Shown here: piece after piece, positions 1 to 5,070 of the stretch
How positions within the stretch are numbered: position 1 is the first letter of the stretch
Layout: each line of letters starts with the position of its first letter
Assembly (NCBI GenBank): GCA_022759065.1
Contig: JAEMPZ010000005.1
Location: 1-5,070, forward strand
Origin: Acidobacteriota bacterium
GTDB lineage: Bacteria; Acidobacteriota; UBA4820; DSQY01
Reading direction: 5' to 3'
DNA length: 5,070 bases
Translations under genes and position numbers: made by a program
Notes under the pieces: model-generated
Seen by the model: the letters and a program-made list of their open reading frames with translations, nothing else
What the model was told of the DNA's origin: nothing
Databases searched by the model: none

Positions 1-1081
1 CCGCATTCGCGAAAAAATCCAGCTCTTGAACAGCGACCTCAACGTTCTCGGAGGTCCCGGAGAGCTGCCCCAAGATGAGCAGGCGGCCATAACAAAAGCG
101 CTTGACGCAACCAGGGAGGTCCAAGCCTACGCGCCAGTGGTTTTGGGGACAGGCCTTTTAAGCGGGCCGTACACGAGAGTTGGAGTGGTGGCTAAGGTGG
201 TGGGCGTGGCGCCAGAGCGCCAGGCAAAAGTGGTTGACATCGCCCCTTTCGTAAGGGGCGGGACATTTCTGGGGCAAACCCCCGACGGATCGCACGGCGC
301 TATTCTGGGGGCGGATCTCGCCGCCACCCTGGGGGTGAACGTGGGAGACACGCTCCAGCTCCTGGTCCCCAAGATAACGCTTTCGCCCTTCGGCGGCTTT
401 CCAAAAATAATCCGGATCAAGGTCTCGGGCCTTTTGGAGACGGGATACTATCTCTACGACACCGAGTTCGTGTTCGTTGACCTGCCCTTCGCGGAGGAGC
501 TTTTCACAGCGAAGGGGTGCGTGAGCGCGATCCAGGTCAGGCTGAAACCTGGGGCGAATTTGGGCGAAGTCAAGGAGAGGCTCCAAAAAAACCTCGGTAG
601 CGGAACAAGGGTGCTGGACCTGGTGGGCAGCAACGCGGAGTTTTTCAAGGCTCTCCGAATGGAGCGGGTGCTTCTTTTCCTTGCCATCGGGCTCATAGTG
701 ACGGTCGCTTCTCTTAACATCGTCTCGACGCTCATCCTCATGGTCATGGAGAAGGTCCGCGACATAGGCATACTGAGAAGCATGGGCGCCTCGGCTCGGG
801 ACATAAGGCGGATATTTCTATTTGACGGAATGGCCATCGGCGTCATGGGGACTCTGCTTGGGGACGTTGCCGGAGTAGTTGCCTGCAAGCTCCTCGACAA
901 GTACCACGCCATCCCGCTTTCGCTCGACGTCTACCCCTTGCCCTACGTGCCATTCGTGACCTCATGGCAGCAGGTGGCGGCGGTGTCGCTGTTCGCCCTG
1001 GCCATAACCTTCGCCGCGACGCTCTACCCCTCCACAAGGGCTTCCCGCCTCGATCCGGTCGAGGCCTTGAGGTACGAATGA
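1..1081 (+). CDS. lolC: Lipoprotein-releasing ABC transporter permease, LolC/LolE family (5' truncated by window edge)
   Basis: Inner-membrane permease of the Lol transporter, which extracts mature lipoproteins from the inner membrane and hands them to periplasmic LolA. The frame is open to the left edge (first full codon at 2), so the TTG at 26 is not a real start. About 359 residues are visible against roughly 400 in E. coli LolC, so the cytoplasmic N-terminus and first membrane helix are missing. What remains is a MacB-like periplasmic domain (to about 655), then the FtsX-type block: a helix at about 668-748, the coupling segment MEKVRDIGILRSMGAS after it, and helices at about 812-895 and 974-1027. 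The C-terminus YPSTRASRLDPVEALRYE is the family hallmark. It overlaps lolD by four bases. The sequence does not decide between LolC, LolE or a single homodimeric LolF-type subunit, so the symbol is a family label. Confidence 0.95.
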   Translation, partial: RIREKIQLLNSDLNVLGGPGELPQDEQAAITKALDATREVQAYAPVVLGTGLLSGPYTRVGVVAKVVGVAPERQAKVVDIAPFVRGGTFLGQTPDGSHGAILGADLAATLGVNVGDTLQLLVPKITLSPFGGFPKIIRIKVSGLLETGYYLYDTEFVFVDLPFAEELFTAKGCVSAIQVRLKPGANLGEVKERLQKNLGSGTRVLDLVGSNAEFFKALRMERVLLFLAIGLIVTVASLNIVSTLILMVMEKVRDIGILRSMGASARDIRRIFLFDGMAIGVMGTLLGDVAGVVACKLLDKYHAIPLSLDVYPLPYVPFVTSWQQVAAVSLFALAITFAATLYPSTRASRLDPVEALRYE

Positions 1082-1749
1082 TAGAGGTCCGTGGCCTGTA
1101 CAAAAGTTATCGCTCAGGGACAGCCACTTTGCCTGTCCTTCGTGGCGTGGACCTTAGCTTGGCCAAGGGGGAAGTTGTTGCCCTGACGGGGCCCTCCGGC
1201 GTAGGCAAGAGCACTCTTTTGCACTTGATAGCCGGCCTTGATCGCCCAGACGCCGGTTCCGTGGTTGTCGCGGGCCAGGAGGTCACACGGCTTCAAGGAG
1301 GCGGCCTGGACCGGTATAGAAACCGGACCATGGGAATCGTCTACCAATTTCACTTTCTTCTGCCGGAGTTCACCGCCCTGGAGAACGTCCTTCTTCCCGC
1401 TCTCGTAGCCCACAGCGAAAAAGAGGGGCTGAAGCGGGCAAAGGAGCTTTTGGCCGAGGCGGGGCTTAGTGACCGGGAGCGCCATTTTCCCTCTCAGCTT
1501 TCCGGCGGGGAGCAGCAGCGGGTCGCCCTGGCCAGGGCTCTGATAAATGACCCGCCGGTCCTGCTGGCCGATGAACCGACGGGCAATCTTGATGAAAAGA
1601 CGGCAACGTCGGTTTCGGCTTTATTGTTCGGGCTCGCCGCTCGCAGAGGGCTCGCGGTCTTGATGGCGACGCACAATACGGGCCTTGCCGCTGCCTGCCA
1701 CCGCATCGTGCGGCTTGCCGAGGGCCAAGTTGCCCCAATCACGCCATGA
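1078..1749 (+). CDS. lolD: Lipoprotein-releasing ABC transporter ATP-binding protein LolD
   Basis: Cytoplasmic ATPase that powers lipoprotein release by the LolC/E permease. It is 223 residues, close to the E. coli protein (about 233). All nucleotide-binding motifs are intact: Walker A GPSGVGKST (38-46), Q-loop Q90 within YQFHFLLPEFTALENV, ABC signature LSGGEQQR (141-148), Walker B VLLADEP with catalytic E166, D-loop GNLD (169-172) and switch H199. The QFHFLLPEFTALENV stretch closely resembles the QFHHLLPDFTALENV of E. coli LolD and separates it from MacB or FtsE. I chose the ATG at 1078 because it overlaps the permease stop (ATGA), has GAGG at 1069-1072 five bases upstream, and gives the expected MIEVRGLYKSY start. 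The frame extends upstream to an ATG at 964, but that lies inside the permease gene and adds a non-family N-terminus. Translational coupling with the permease is likely. Confidence 0.98.
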   Translation: MIEVRGLYKSYRSGTATLPVLRGVDLSLAKGEVVALTGPSGVGKSTLLHLIAGLDRPDAGSVVVAGQEVTRLQGGGLDRYRNRTMGIVYQFHFLLPEFTALENVLLPALVAHSEKEGLKRAKELLAEAGLSDRERHFPSQLSGGEQQRVALARALINDPPVLLADEPTGNLDEKTATSVSALLFGLAARRGLAVLMATHNTGLAAACHRIVRLAEGQVAPITP

Positions 1750-1754
1750 AGCAA

Positions 1755-1787
1755 TTAGTGACTAGTGAAGTGGCTGGTGATTAGTAA
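1755..1787 (+). repeat. Degenerate heptamer repeat (YTRGTGA) just after lolD
   Basis: Four recognisable units read TTAGTGA (1755), CTAGTGA (1762), CTGGTGA (1774) and TTAGTAA (1781), with an irregular AGTGG between the second and third. The octamer GCAATTAG flanks the tract as a direct repeat (1751-1758 and 1793-1800). Most units carry TAG and/or TGA. Because seven is not a multiple of three, stops fall in all forward frames, and the reverse complement also carries TAA or TAG. Function is unknown; it could be a slippage product or a translational insulator. Confidence 0.5.
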
Positions 1788-1833
1788 AATACGCAATTAG
1801 GAGGTGACACGGGGTGGCGACGGGTGGTATAAT
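1781..1833 (+). promoter_or_regulatory. Candidate sigma-70-type extended -10 promoter for bamA-skp-lpxD
   Basis: The -10 is a perfect TATAAT at 1828-1833, preceded by TGG at 1825-1827, which makes it an extended -10. An 18-bp spacer separates it from GTGACA (1804-1809), five of six bases of the TTGACA consensus. The stretch 1781-1800 is AT-rich (about three quarters A/T in a GC-rich window) and sits where an UP element would lie. The expected transcription start is near 1840, giving a leader of about 108 bases before the bamA ATG at 1948. This would give the bamA part of the operon its own promoter in addition to read-through from lolD. No activator or alternative sigma site is evident. Confidence 0.6.
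1799..1807 (+). promoter_or_regulatory. Perfect Shine-Dalgarno sequence ahead of a small ORF
   Basis: AGGAGGTGA matches the complement of the 16S rRNA 3' end over nine consecutive bases and lies six bases before a GTG at 1814. It is the best ribosome-binding site in the window. It overlaps the proposed -35 element (1804-1809), so at least one of the two readings may be fortuitous. The site could also have arisen by drift from the neighbouring TTAGTGA-type repeats, which share its GGTGA/AGTGA core. Confidence 0.4.
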
Positions 1834-1948
1834 CCATGATCGGGGAGAACGGATGAGCGGTAGGTTCGCGAGCCGGGCCCGCTGGGCCACCCCATGGGCG
1901 AGAAACAAGGTGGCGCTTTGGGGCCACAATTTCATTATAGGTGGCTAA
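1814..1948 (+). CDS. Possible 44-residue leader peptide translationally coupled to bamA
   Basis: This is an unrecognised short ORF, too small for routine gene calling. It starts with GTG at 1814, six bases after AGGAGGTGA (1799-1807). A second in-frame start, ATG at 1853, has GGGGAG at 1842-1847 five bases upstream and would give 31 residues; only that shorter version fits a transcript starting near 1840. The stop codon TAA (1946-1948) overlaps the preferred bamA ATG (1948-1950) as TAATG, an arrangement typical of translational coupling. The product is rich in Arg, Trp and Gly, has no obvious signal peptide or membrane helix, and resembles no family I know. It may act only by bringing ribosomes to the bamA start, or it may be a chance reading frame: 30-40 open codons are not rare in GC-rich DNA. 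Confidence 0.33.
   Translation: MATGGIIHDRGERMSGRFASRARWATPWARNKVALWGHNFIIGG
1886..1945 (+). other. Alternating complementary segments in the bamA leader (possible switchable hairpins)
   Basis: Four short segments alternate in complementarity: GCCACC (1886-1891), GGTGGC (1909-1914), GCCAC (1923-1927) and GGTGGC (1940-1945). The first can pair with the second and the third with the fourth; or the second with the third (8-base loop) while the first pairs with the fourth. The last segment overlaps the AGGTGG ribosome-binding site of bamA. A further GGGGTGGC at 1811-1818 is a perfect 8-base complement of GCCACCCC (1886-1893), but it exists only in RNA reading through from lolD. The stems are short (5-8 bp) and could be coincidental in GC-rich DNA. 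Confidence 0.3.
1939..1944 (+). promoter_or_regulatory. Ribosome-binding site that decides the bamA start
   Basis: AGGTGG lies three bases before the ATG at 1948 and twelve before the ATG at 1957, so spacing is imperfect for both. No comparable site precedes the ATG at 1894. The TAATG junction with the small upstream ORF favours 1948 through re-initiation. Confidence 0.5.
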
Positions 1949-4272
1949 TGGCGAAGATGAGACTATGCACGGCCATTCTCCTTTCTGTGACGGTTCTTCT
2001 TGGCGTCGCGGCCGCGGCCGAAGCTCCGCGAATAGAGAAGATCGTAATAGATGGCAATGACCGCCTTTCGCAGGACGCCTTTCTGGCCCTGACTTCGCTC
2101 CGCCCTGGCGACCTCTATGATCCCCAGGTGGTCGCCAAGGAATACAAGAAGATATGGGACTCCGGGCTTTTTGACGACCTCAGCGTTGAGGCCAAGGAAG
2201 GAGCCACGGGGAAGATTCTCGTGTTTCACGTCAAGGAGCGGCCCATCATTGCGACGGTCGAGTTCAAGGGCTCCAAAACCCTTACCTCTTCAACCGTGCT
2301 CGACAAGCTCAAGGACAACAACGCGGAAATAAAATCCGGCACGGTCTTGGATTATTCCAAGATCAAGCACACCGAGGCTGCCTTGCGGTTCATGGCGGCA
2401 GAGAAGGGGTTTCCCGACGCGGTCGTTTCATCCAAGGTAAATCCCATCGGCAGGTCGCAGGTGTCCCTGGTATTCACCATAACGCAAGGGCCCAAAGCCC
2501 GGATTTCCAAGATCAAGTTTGTTGGCAACCACGCGTTTTCAAAAACCAAGCTCCGCTACACCATGAAGAAGACGCGCCAGCACTGGATGTTTTCCTGGGC
2601 CAGCCGCCACGACCTCTACACCGAGTCGCGGTTCAACGAGGACACAAAGCTGTTGCGCGACCTTTATGAAAGCCACGGCTACCTCGACGTGGACATCGGC
2701 GACCCGATAATAGACAGCCGCGTTAACGAAAAGAAGAGCCGCAAGTGGCTGACGCTGACCATTCCCATCACCGAAGGGCTTTCCTACAAGATGGGCACCG
2801 TCAAGTTCGAGGGCAACCACCTATTGACGGAAGCTGAATTGTCGAAGGGGTTCAAGTTCAAGAAAGGCGTTGCTCTCGACAAGGTAGGGCTTGGGTACGT
2901 GATGAAATCCATCGAGGCCCGTTACGGCGAAAAGGGCTACATATACGCCACGGCGACGCCCATCTTCGACAAAGATCCAAAGACGCGGATCGCGAACGTG
3001 GTCATCTCCATCAACGAAGATCAGCAGTATTACGTGAACCGCATAGAGTTTTACGGCAATACCTCCACGAGAGACTACGTGCTTCGCCGTGAGATGGGGA
3101 TTAGCGAGCAGCAGGTTTTCAACTACCGGCGCTATCAGCGCGGCCTCTACAAGCTCAAGCAGACCGGGCTTTTCGAGATCAAGGATGATCCGGTCATCAA
3201 CAAGGTCCCCAATACAAGGACCGTCAACGTGGACATCAAGGGAACCGAAGCGAGCAAGAACGAGCTGCTCTTCGGTGGCGGCTATGGAGGGGTCAACGGC
3301 TTTTTCATCTCTGGAGCTTACCGTACTTACAACTTCTTCGGGCGCGGGACGACCTTCTCTGTAAACGCGGAACTCGGCAAGATTCAAAAGATATACTCAA
3401 TCAACTACACCGACCCTTGGTTCTTCGGCAAGCGGATCGGGCTCTCAACTTCGATCTACAACAACAGGTTGAGCTACGTTCAGTTCGACCAGCGGGCCAC
3501 GGGCGGTTCCCTGGCGTTCAGCTTCCCGATAGGGGACTTTGCCGGCTGGCAGGTCGGGTACAGGTACGAACGGTCTCGAGTGGACAGCGTTTTGAGCATC
3601 GTCAATCCCAATCCGCTCTACCCCAATTACTATACCAATTCGACGACGTCGGCGGTTTTTGGCGCCATCTTCATGAACACGGTCAACAGCCCATTCAGGC
3701 CGACGCGCGGAATGTCGCTATCGCTGAACACCACGGTGGCGGGCGCCGCCTTGGGAGGGACGAACTACTTCATCAAGCCGGGTTTTGAAGGTTCCCTTTA
3801 CATTCCGACGTTCAAGAAGCAGAACGCCGCCTTCAGGGTAAGCTCTGGATTCGTCACCGCGTACGATGGCCACGGGATTCCGCCGTGGGAGCGCTTCTTC
3901 CTTGGAGGCGAGAACTCGCTGCGCGGTTTCACGACGAGGTCCGTATATCCCATAACCAAGGACGGAAGGTACTTCATTGATCCCGGCACCGGCACCATCG
4001 AGGGTGGAAACCGCTATATCCTGGCCAACGCCGAGTACGTCTTCCACCTTGTAGAACAACTTGATCTGGCGTTCTTTGTTGACGCCGGCAACACTTACCA
4101 CGAGCGCCAGCGGTGGGAAATCTCCAACTACCGCGGGGACGCCGGGGTCGAAATGAGGTTCTTCGTCCCCATGTTCAACGTGCCCCTGCGCCTCATTTAC
4201 GCGCACAACCTCAGGGCGAAGCCCGGGGACGATTTCAGCAACTTCCAGTTCACGATAGGACTTACTTTCTAG
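1948..4272 (+). CDS. bamA: Outer membrane protein assembly factor BamA (Omp85 family)
   Basis: Essential outer-membrane insertase that folds beta-barrel proteins delivered by periplasmic chaperones. It is 774 residues from the ATG at 1948 (E. coli: 810). The signal peptide has K3 and R5, a hydrophobic core (about 6-21) and likely cleavage near AAA/EAP (about 24). Five POTRA domains follow at about 28-98, 100-182, 183-278, 280-360 and 361-434, each opening with the strand-turn pattern seen in IEKIVIDGN, VEFKGSKTL, IKFVGNHAF, VKFEGNHLL and IEFYGNTST. The barrel spans about 438-774, with the Omp85 loop-6 motif GGENSLRGF (RGF at 659-661) and the C-terminal beta-signal FQFTIGLTF ending in Phe. Five POTRAs distinguish it from TamA (three) and two-partner secretion transporters. 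An in-frame ATG at 1894 would put 18 non-signal residues ahead of the signal peptide; the ATG at 1957 is the other plausible start. It leads into skp after 31 bases with no terminator. Confidence 0.98.
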   Translation: MAKMRLCTAILLSVTVLLGVAAAAEAPRIEKIVIDGNDRLSQDAFLALTSLRPGDLYDPQVVAKEYKKIWDSGLFDDLSVEAKEGATGKILVFHVKERPIIATVEFKGSKTLTSSTVLDKLKDNNAEIKSGTVLDYSKIKHTEAALRFMAAEKGFPDAVVSSKVNPIGRSQVSLVFTITQGPKARISKIKFVGNHAFSKTKLRYTMKKTRQHWMFSWASRHDLYTESRFNEDTKLLRDLYESHGYLDVDIGDPIIDSRVNEKKSRKWLTLTIPITEGLSYKMGTVKFEGNHLLTEAELSKGFKFKKGVALDKVGLGYVMKSIEARYGEKGYIYATATPIFDKDPKTRIANVVISINEDQQYYVNRIEFYGNTSTRDYVLRREMGISEQQVFNYRRYQRGLYKLKQTGLFEIKDDPVINKVPNTRTVNVDIKGTEASKNELLFGGGYGGVNGFFISGAYRTYNFFGRGTTFSVNAELGKIQKIYSINYTDPWFFGKRIGLSTSIYNNRLSYVQFDQRATGGSLAFSFPIGDFAGWQVGYRYERSRVDSVLSIVNPNPLYPNYYTNSTTSAVFGAIFMNTVNSPFRPTRGMSLSLNTTVAGAALGGTNYFIKPGFEGSLYIPTFKKQNAAFRVSSGFVTAYDGHGIPPWERFFLGGENSLRGFTTRSVYPITKDGRYFIDPGTGTIEGGNRYILANAEYVFHLVEQLDLAFFVDAGNTYHERQRWEISNYRGDAGVEMRFFVPMFNVPLRLIYAHNLRAKPGDDFSNFQFTIGLTF

Positions 4273-4290
4273 CCCATTGATGGGACTTTT

Positions 4291-4296
4291 GGAGGA
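4291..4296 (+). promoter_or_regulatory. Ribosome-binding site of skp
   Basis: GGAGGA lies seven bases before the ATG at 4304. It fixes that ATG as the start and rules out the TTG at 4277, which would place the site inside the coding region and add nine residues before the signal peptide. Confidence 0.85.
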
Positions 4297-4303
4297 AACA
4301 AAG

Positions 4304-4813
4304 ATGAGGAAACTGCTAACCGCCGGATTCGCATTCGCTCTAACGCTGGTCGCCGCTAACGCTTTTGCCCAGATCAAGCTTGCGGTCGTCGAGCCCGAAC
4401 GCATCATGGACGAATCAAAAGAGGGCAAGCGCATCCAGGCGCAGCTCAAGTCCTACCACGACCAGAAGCAGGGCGAGATAACCGCCAAGGAAGCGGAACT
4501 CAAGGCGCTTGATGAAAAGGCCAAGGATCCGAAGCTGGCCGACGACAAGAGGGAAGAACTGGGCAACCAGTTCAAGCAGAAGTACTACGAGTACCAGGCT
4601 TTCGCGAAAGCCTCCCAGGAGGACATGGAAGGCCGCCAGAACAAGGCGCTGCAGGATCTGCAGGCCAAGGTCAGCGCTGTCGTCAGCAAGTACGCGGCGT
4701 CCAAGGGCCTTTCGATGGTTCTGGTCAAGAGGATGTGCCTGTACAACGCCGACGCGTTGGACATCACGTCCGAGATCATCGCGGAGATGGACAAGGCCTA
4801 CCCAGGCCAGTGA
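4304..4813 (+). CDS. skp: Periplasmic OMP chaperone, Skp/OmpH family
   Basis: Trimeric periplasmic holdase that binds unfolded outer-membrane proteins after Sec export and carries them to the BAM complex, a role that fits its place directly after bamA. It has 169 residues (E. coli Skp about 161). The signal peptide is MRKLLTAG... with cleavage after NAFA (22), giving a mature N-terminus QIKLAVVEPERIMDES, the first strand and helix start of the family. Residues about 40-128 are a charged, Gln/Lys/Glu/Ala-rich helix pair with coiled-coil character, forming the tentacle. The C-terminal part (129-169) returns to the body domain: KYAASKGLSMVLVKR, then LYNADALDITSEII, matching the family's typical 'D...LDIT.EVI' end. 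By hand count the mature chain is nearly neutral (25 K+R against 26 D+E), unlike the strongly basic E. coli protein. It has one cysteine, C145. Confidence 0.93.
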   Translation: MRKLLTAGFAFALTLVAANAFAQIKLAVVEPERIMDESKEGKRIQAQLKSYHDQKQGEITAKEAELKALDEKAKDPKLADDKREELGNQFKQKYYEYQAFAKASQEDMEGRQNKALQDLQAKVSAVVSKYAASKGLSMVLVKRMCLYNADALDITSEIIAEMDKAYPGQ

Positions 4814-4817
4814 CGTC

Positions 4818-5070
4818 ATGAACGCGGGAGAAGTCGCGCGATTGCTGGGCGCCAGCATCGCGGGCGATGCCGGTGTTGAACTTGCCGGCGTCGCCCCGCT
4901 GGACAGCGCTGAAGGGCGCGACCTCTCCTTTCTCTCCAATCCCAAGTATCGCGAGGCTGCTCGAAAGAGCCGCGCCGGCGCTATTCTTGCCGCATCGCCG
5001 GAAGGGCTGGTGGGGCGCACTCTGCTGATTCACCCCAACCCGTACGCCGCGCTGGCGAGGGCGCGCCCTC
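4818..5070 (+). CDS. lpxD: UDP-3-O-acylglucosamine N-acyltransferase LpxD, N-terminal part (3' truncated by window edge)
   Basis: Third enzyme of lipid A synthesis: it transfers a 3-hydroxyacyl chain from acyl carrier protein to the 2-amino group of UDP-3-O-acylglucosamine in the cytoplasm. Only 84 codons are visible, with no stop before the edge, against about 340 residues in the full family, so the left-handed beta-helix with its hexapeptide repeats and catalytic histidine is not seen. The visible part matches the N-terminal uridine-binding domain: VAPLDSAEGRDLSFLSNPKYR followed by RAGAILAA. F38, N41 and Y44 keep the spacing of the uracil-contacting Phe43, Asn46 and Tyr49 described for Chlamydia LpxD (from memory). 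The ATG at 4818 follows the skp stop by four bases with only a weak upstream purine run, so translation probably depends on coupling with skp. By synteny, fabZ and lpxA would be expected next, outside this window. Confidence 0.95.
   Translation, partial: MNAGEVARLLGASIAGDAGVELAGVAPLDSAEGRDLSFLSNPKYREAARKSRAGAILAASPEGLVGRTLLIHPNPYAALARARP

Noticed and set aside
964..1077. In-frame 38-codon N-terminal extension of LolD from an ATG at 964
   Set aside because: It lies wholly inside the permease gene, lacks family similarity, and the ATG at 1078 has a GAGG site, an ATGA overlap and the canonical LolD N-terminus.
1718..1740. GGGC-CAAGTT-GCCC hairpin near the end of lolD as a terminator
   Set aside because: The stem is only four base pairs, lies within coding sequence, and is not followed by a T-run.
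1894..1947. Longer BamA start at ATG 1894
   Set aside because: No ribosome-binding site precedes it, and it would bury the signal peptide behind 18 residues of non-signal sequence.
1750..1947. Known riboswitch, tRNA, small RNA or CRISPR in the lolD-bamA gap
   Set aside because: No tRNA cloverleaf, known riboswitch core or regularly spaced long repeats could be found; the heptamer units are far too short and contiguous for a CRISPR array.
2821..3387. 188-codon minus-strand ORF opposite bamA
   Set aside because: It is antisense to the POTRA4-barrel region of a clear bamA gene; its composition is what reverse reading of GC-rich codons gives, and no recognisable domain or start signal is present.
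4277..4303. TTG start at 4277 for the Skp gene
   Set aside because: The GGAGGA site at 4291-4296 is ideally placed for ATG 4304, and the extra residues would precede a complete signal peptide.
4273..4303. Terminator or promoter between bamA and skp
   Set aside because: The 31-base gap has no hairpin or -10/-35 pair, only a ribosome-binding site; the genes are read as co-transcribed.
3718..4449. 243-codon minus-strand ORF opposite the end of bamA and start of skp
   Set aside because: It spans two real plus-strand genes and their junction, with no family resemblance; judged a shadow reading frame.
4415..5020. 201-codon minus-strand ORF opposite skp and lpxD
   Set aside because: Its Leu/Val-rich stretches are the complement of the Skp coiled-coil codons (Lys/Glu/Gln/Asp), not true membrane helices.

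Overview
The window is a typical Gram-negative (diderm) envelope-biogenesis operon, all on the + strand. It holds five recognisable genes in the order lipoprotein-releasing permease (LolC/E family, 5' end outside the window) - lolD - bamA - skp/ompH - lpxD (3' end outside the window). The order (Lol transporter, BamA, Skp, LpxD), the GC-rich coding sequence and the tight packing recall the arrangement known from Geobacter-like and other deltaproteobacterial / Desulfobacterota genomes. The phylum is an inference from synteny and protein style, not something a single window proves.

Layout. Positions 1-1081 encode the permease, missing its extreme N-terminus. lolD starts inside the permease stop codon (ATGA overlap at 1078-1081) and ends at 1749. 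A 198-base gap (1750-1947) is the only substantial non-coding stretch. It contains a degenerate heptamer repeat rich in stop codons (1755-1787), an AT-rich patch followed by a good extended -10 promoter (GTGACA-18 bp-TATAAT, 1804-1833), and a possible 44-codon leader ORF (1814-1948). That ORF has a 9-base perfect Shine-Dalgarno, and its TAA overlaps the preferred bamA ATG (TAATG). bamA runs 1948-4272 (signal peptide, five POTRA domains, 16-strand-type barrel with the RGF motif and C-terminal Phe). After 31 bases carrying a strong ribosome-binding site, skp runs 4304-4813. Four bases later lpxD begins at 4818 and runs off the right edge.

How the genes work together. LolCDE-type transporters release lipoproteins, which include the BAM accessory lipoproteins, from the inner membrane. 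Skp chaperones unfolded outer-membrane proteins across the periplasm to BamA, which inserts them into the outer membrane. LpxD makes the lipid A anchor of the outer leaflet of that membrane. The operon therefore couples all three supply lines of the outer membrane.

Nothing in the coding genes looks like a new system. The parts that deserve attention are in the lolD-bamA gap: an internal promoter, a candidate translationally coupled leader peptide, and a set of alternating complementary segments that could control access to the bamA start.
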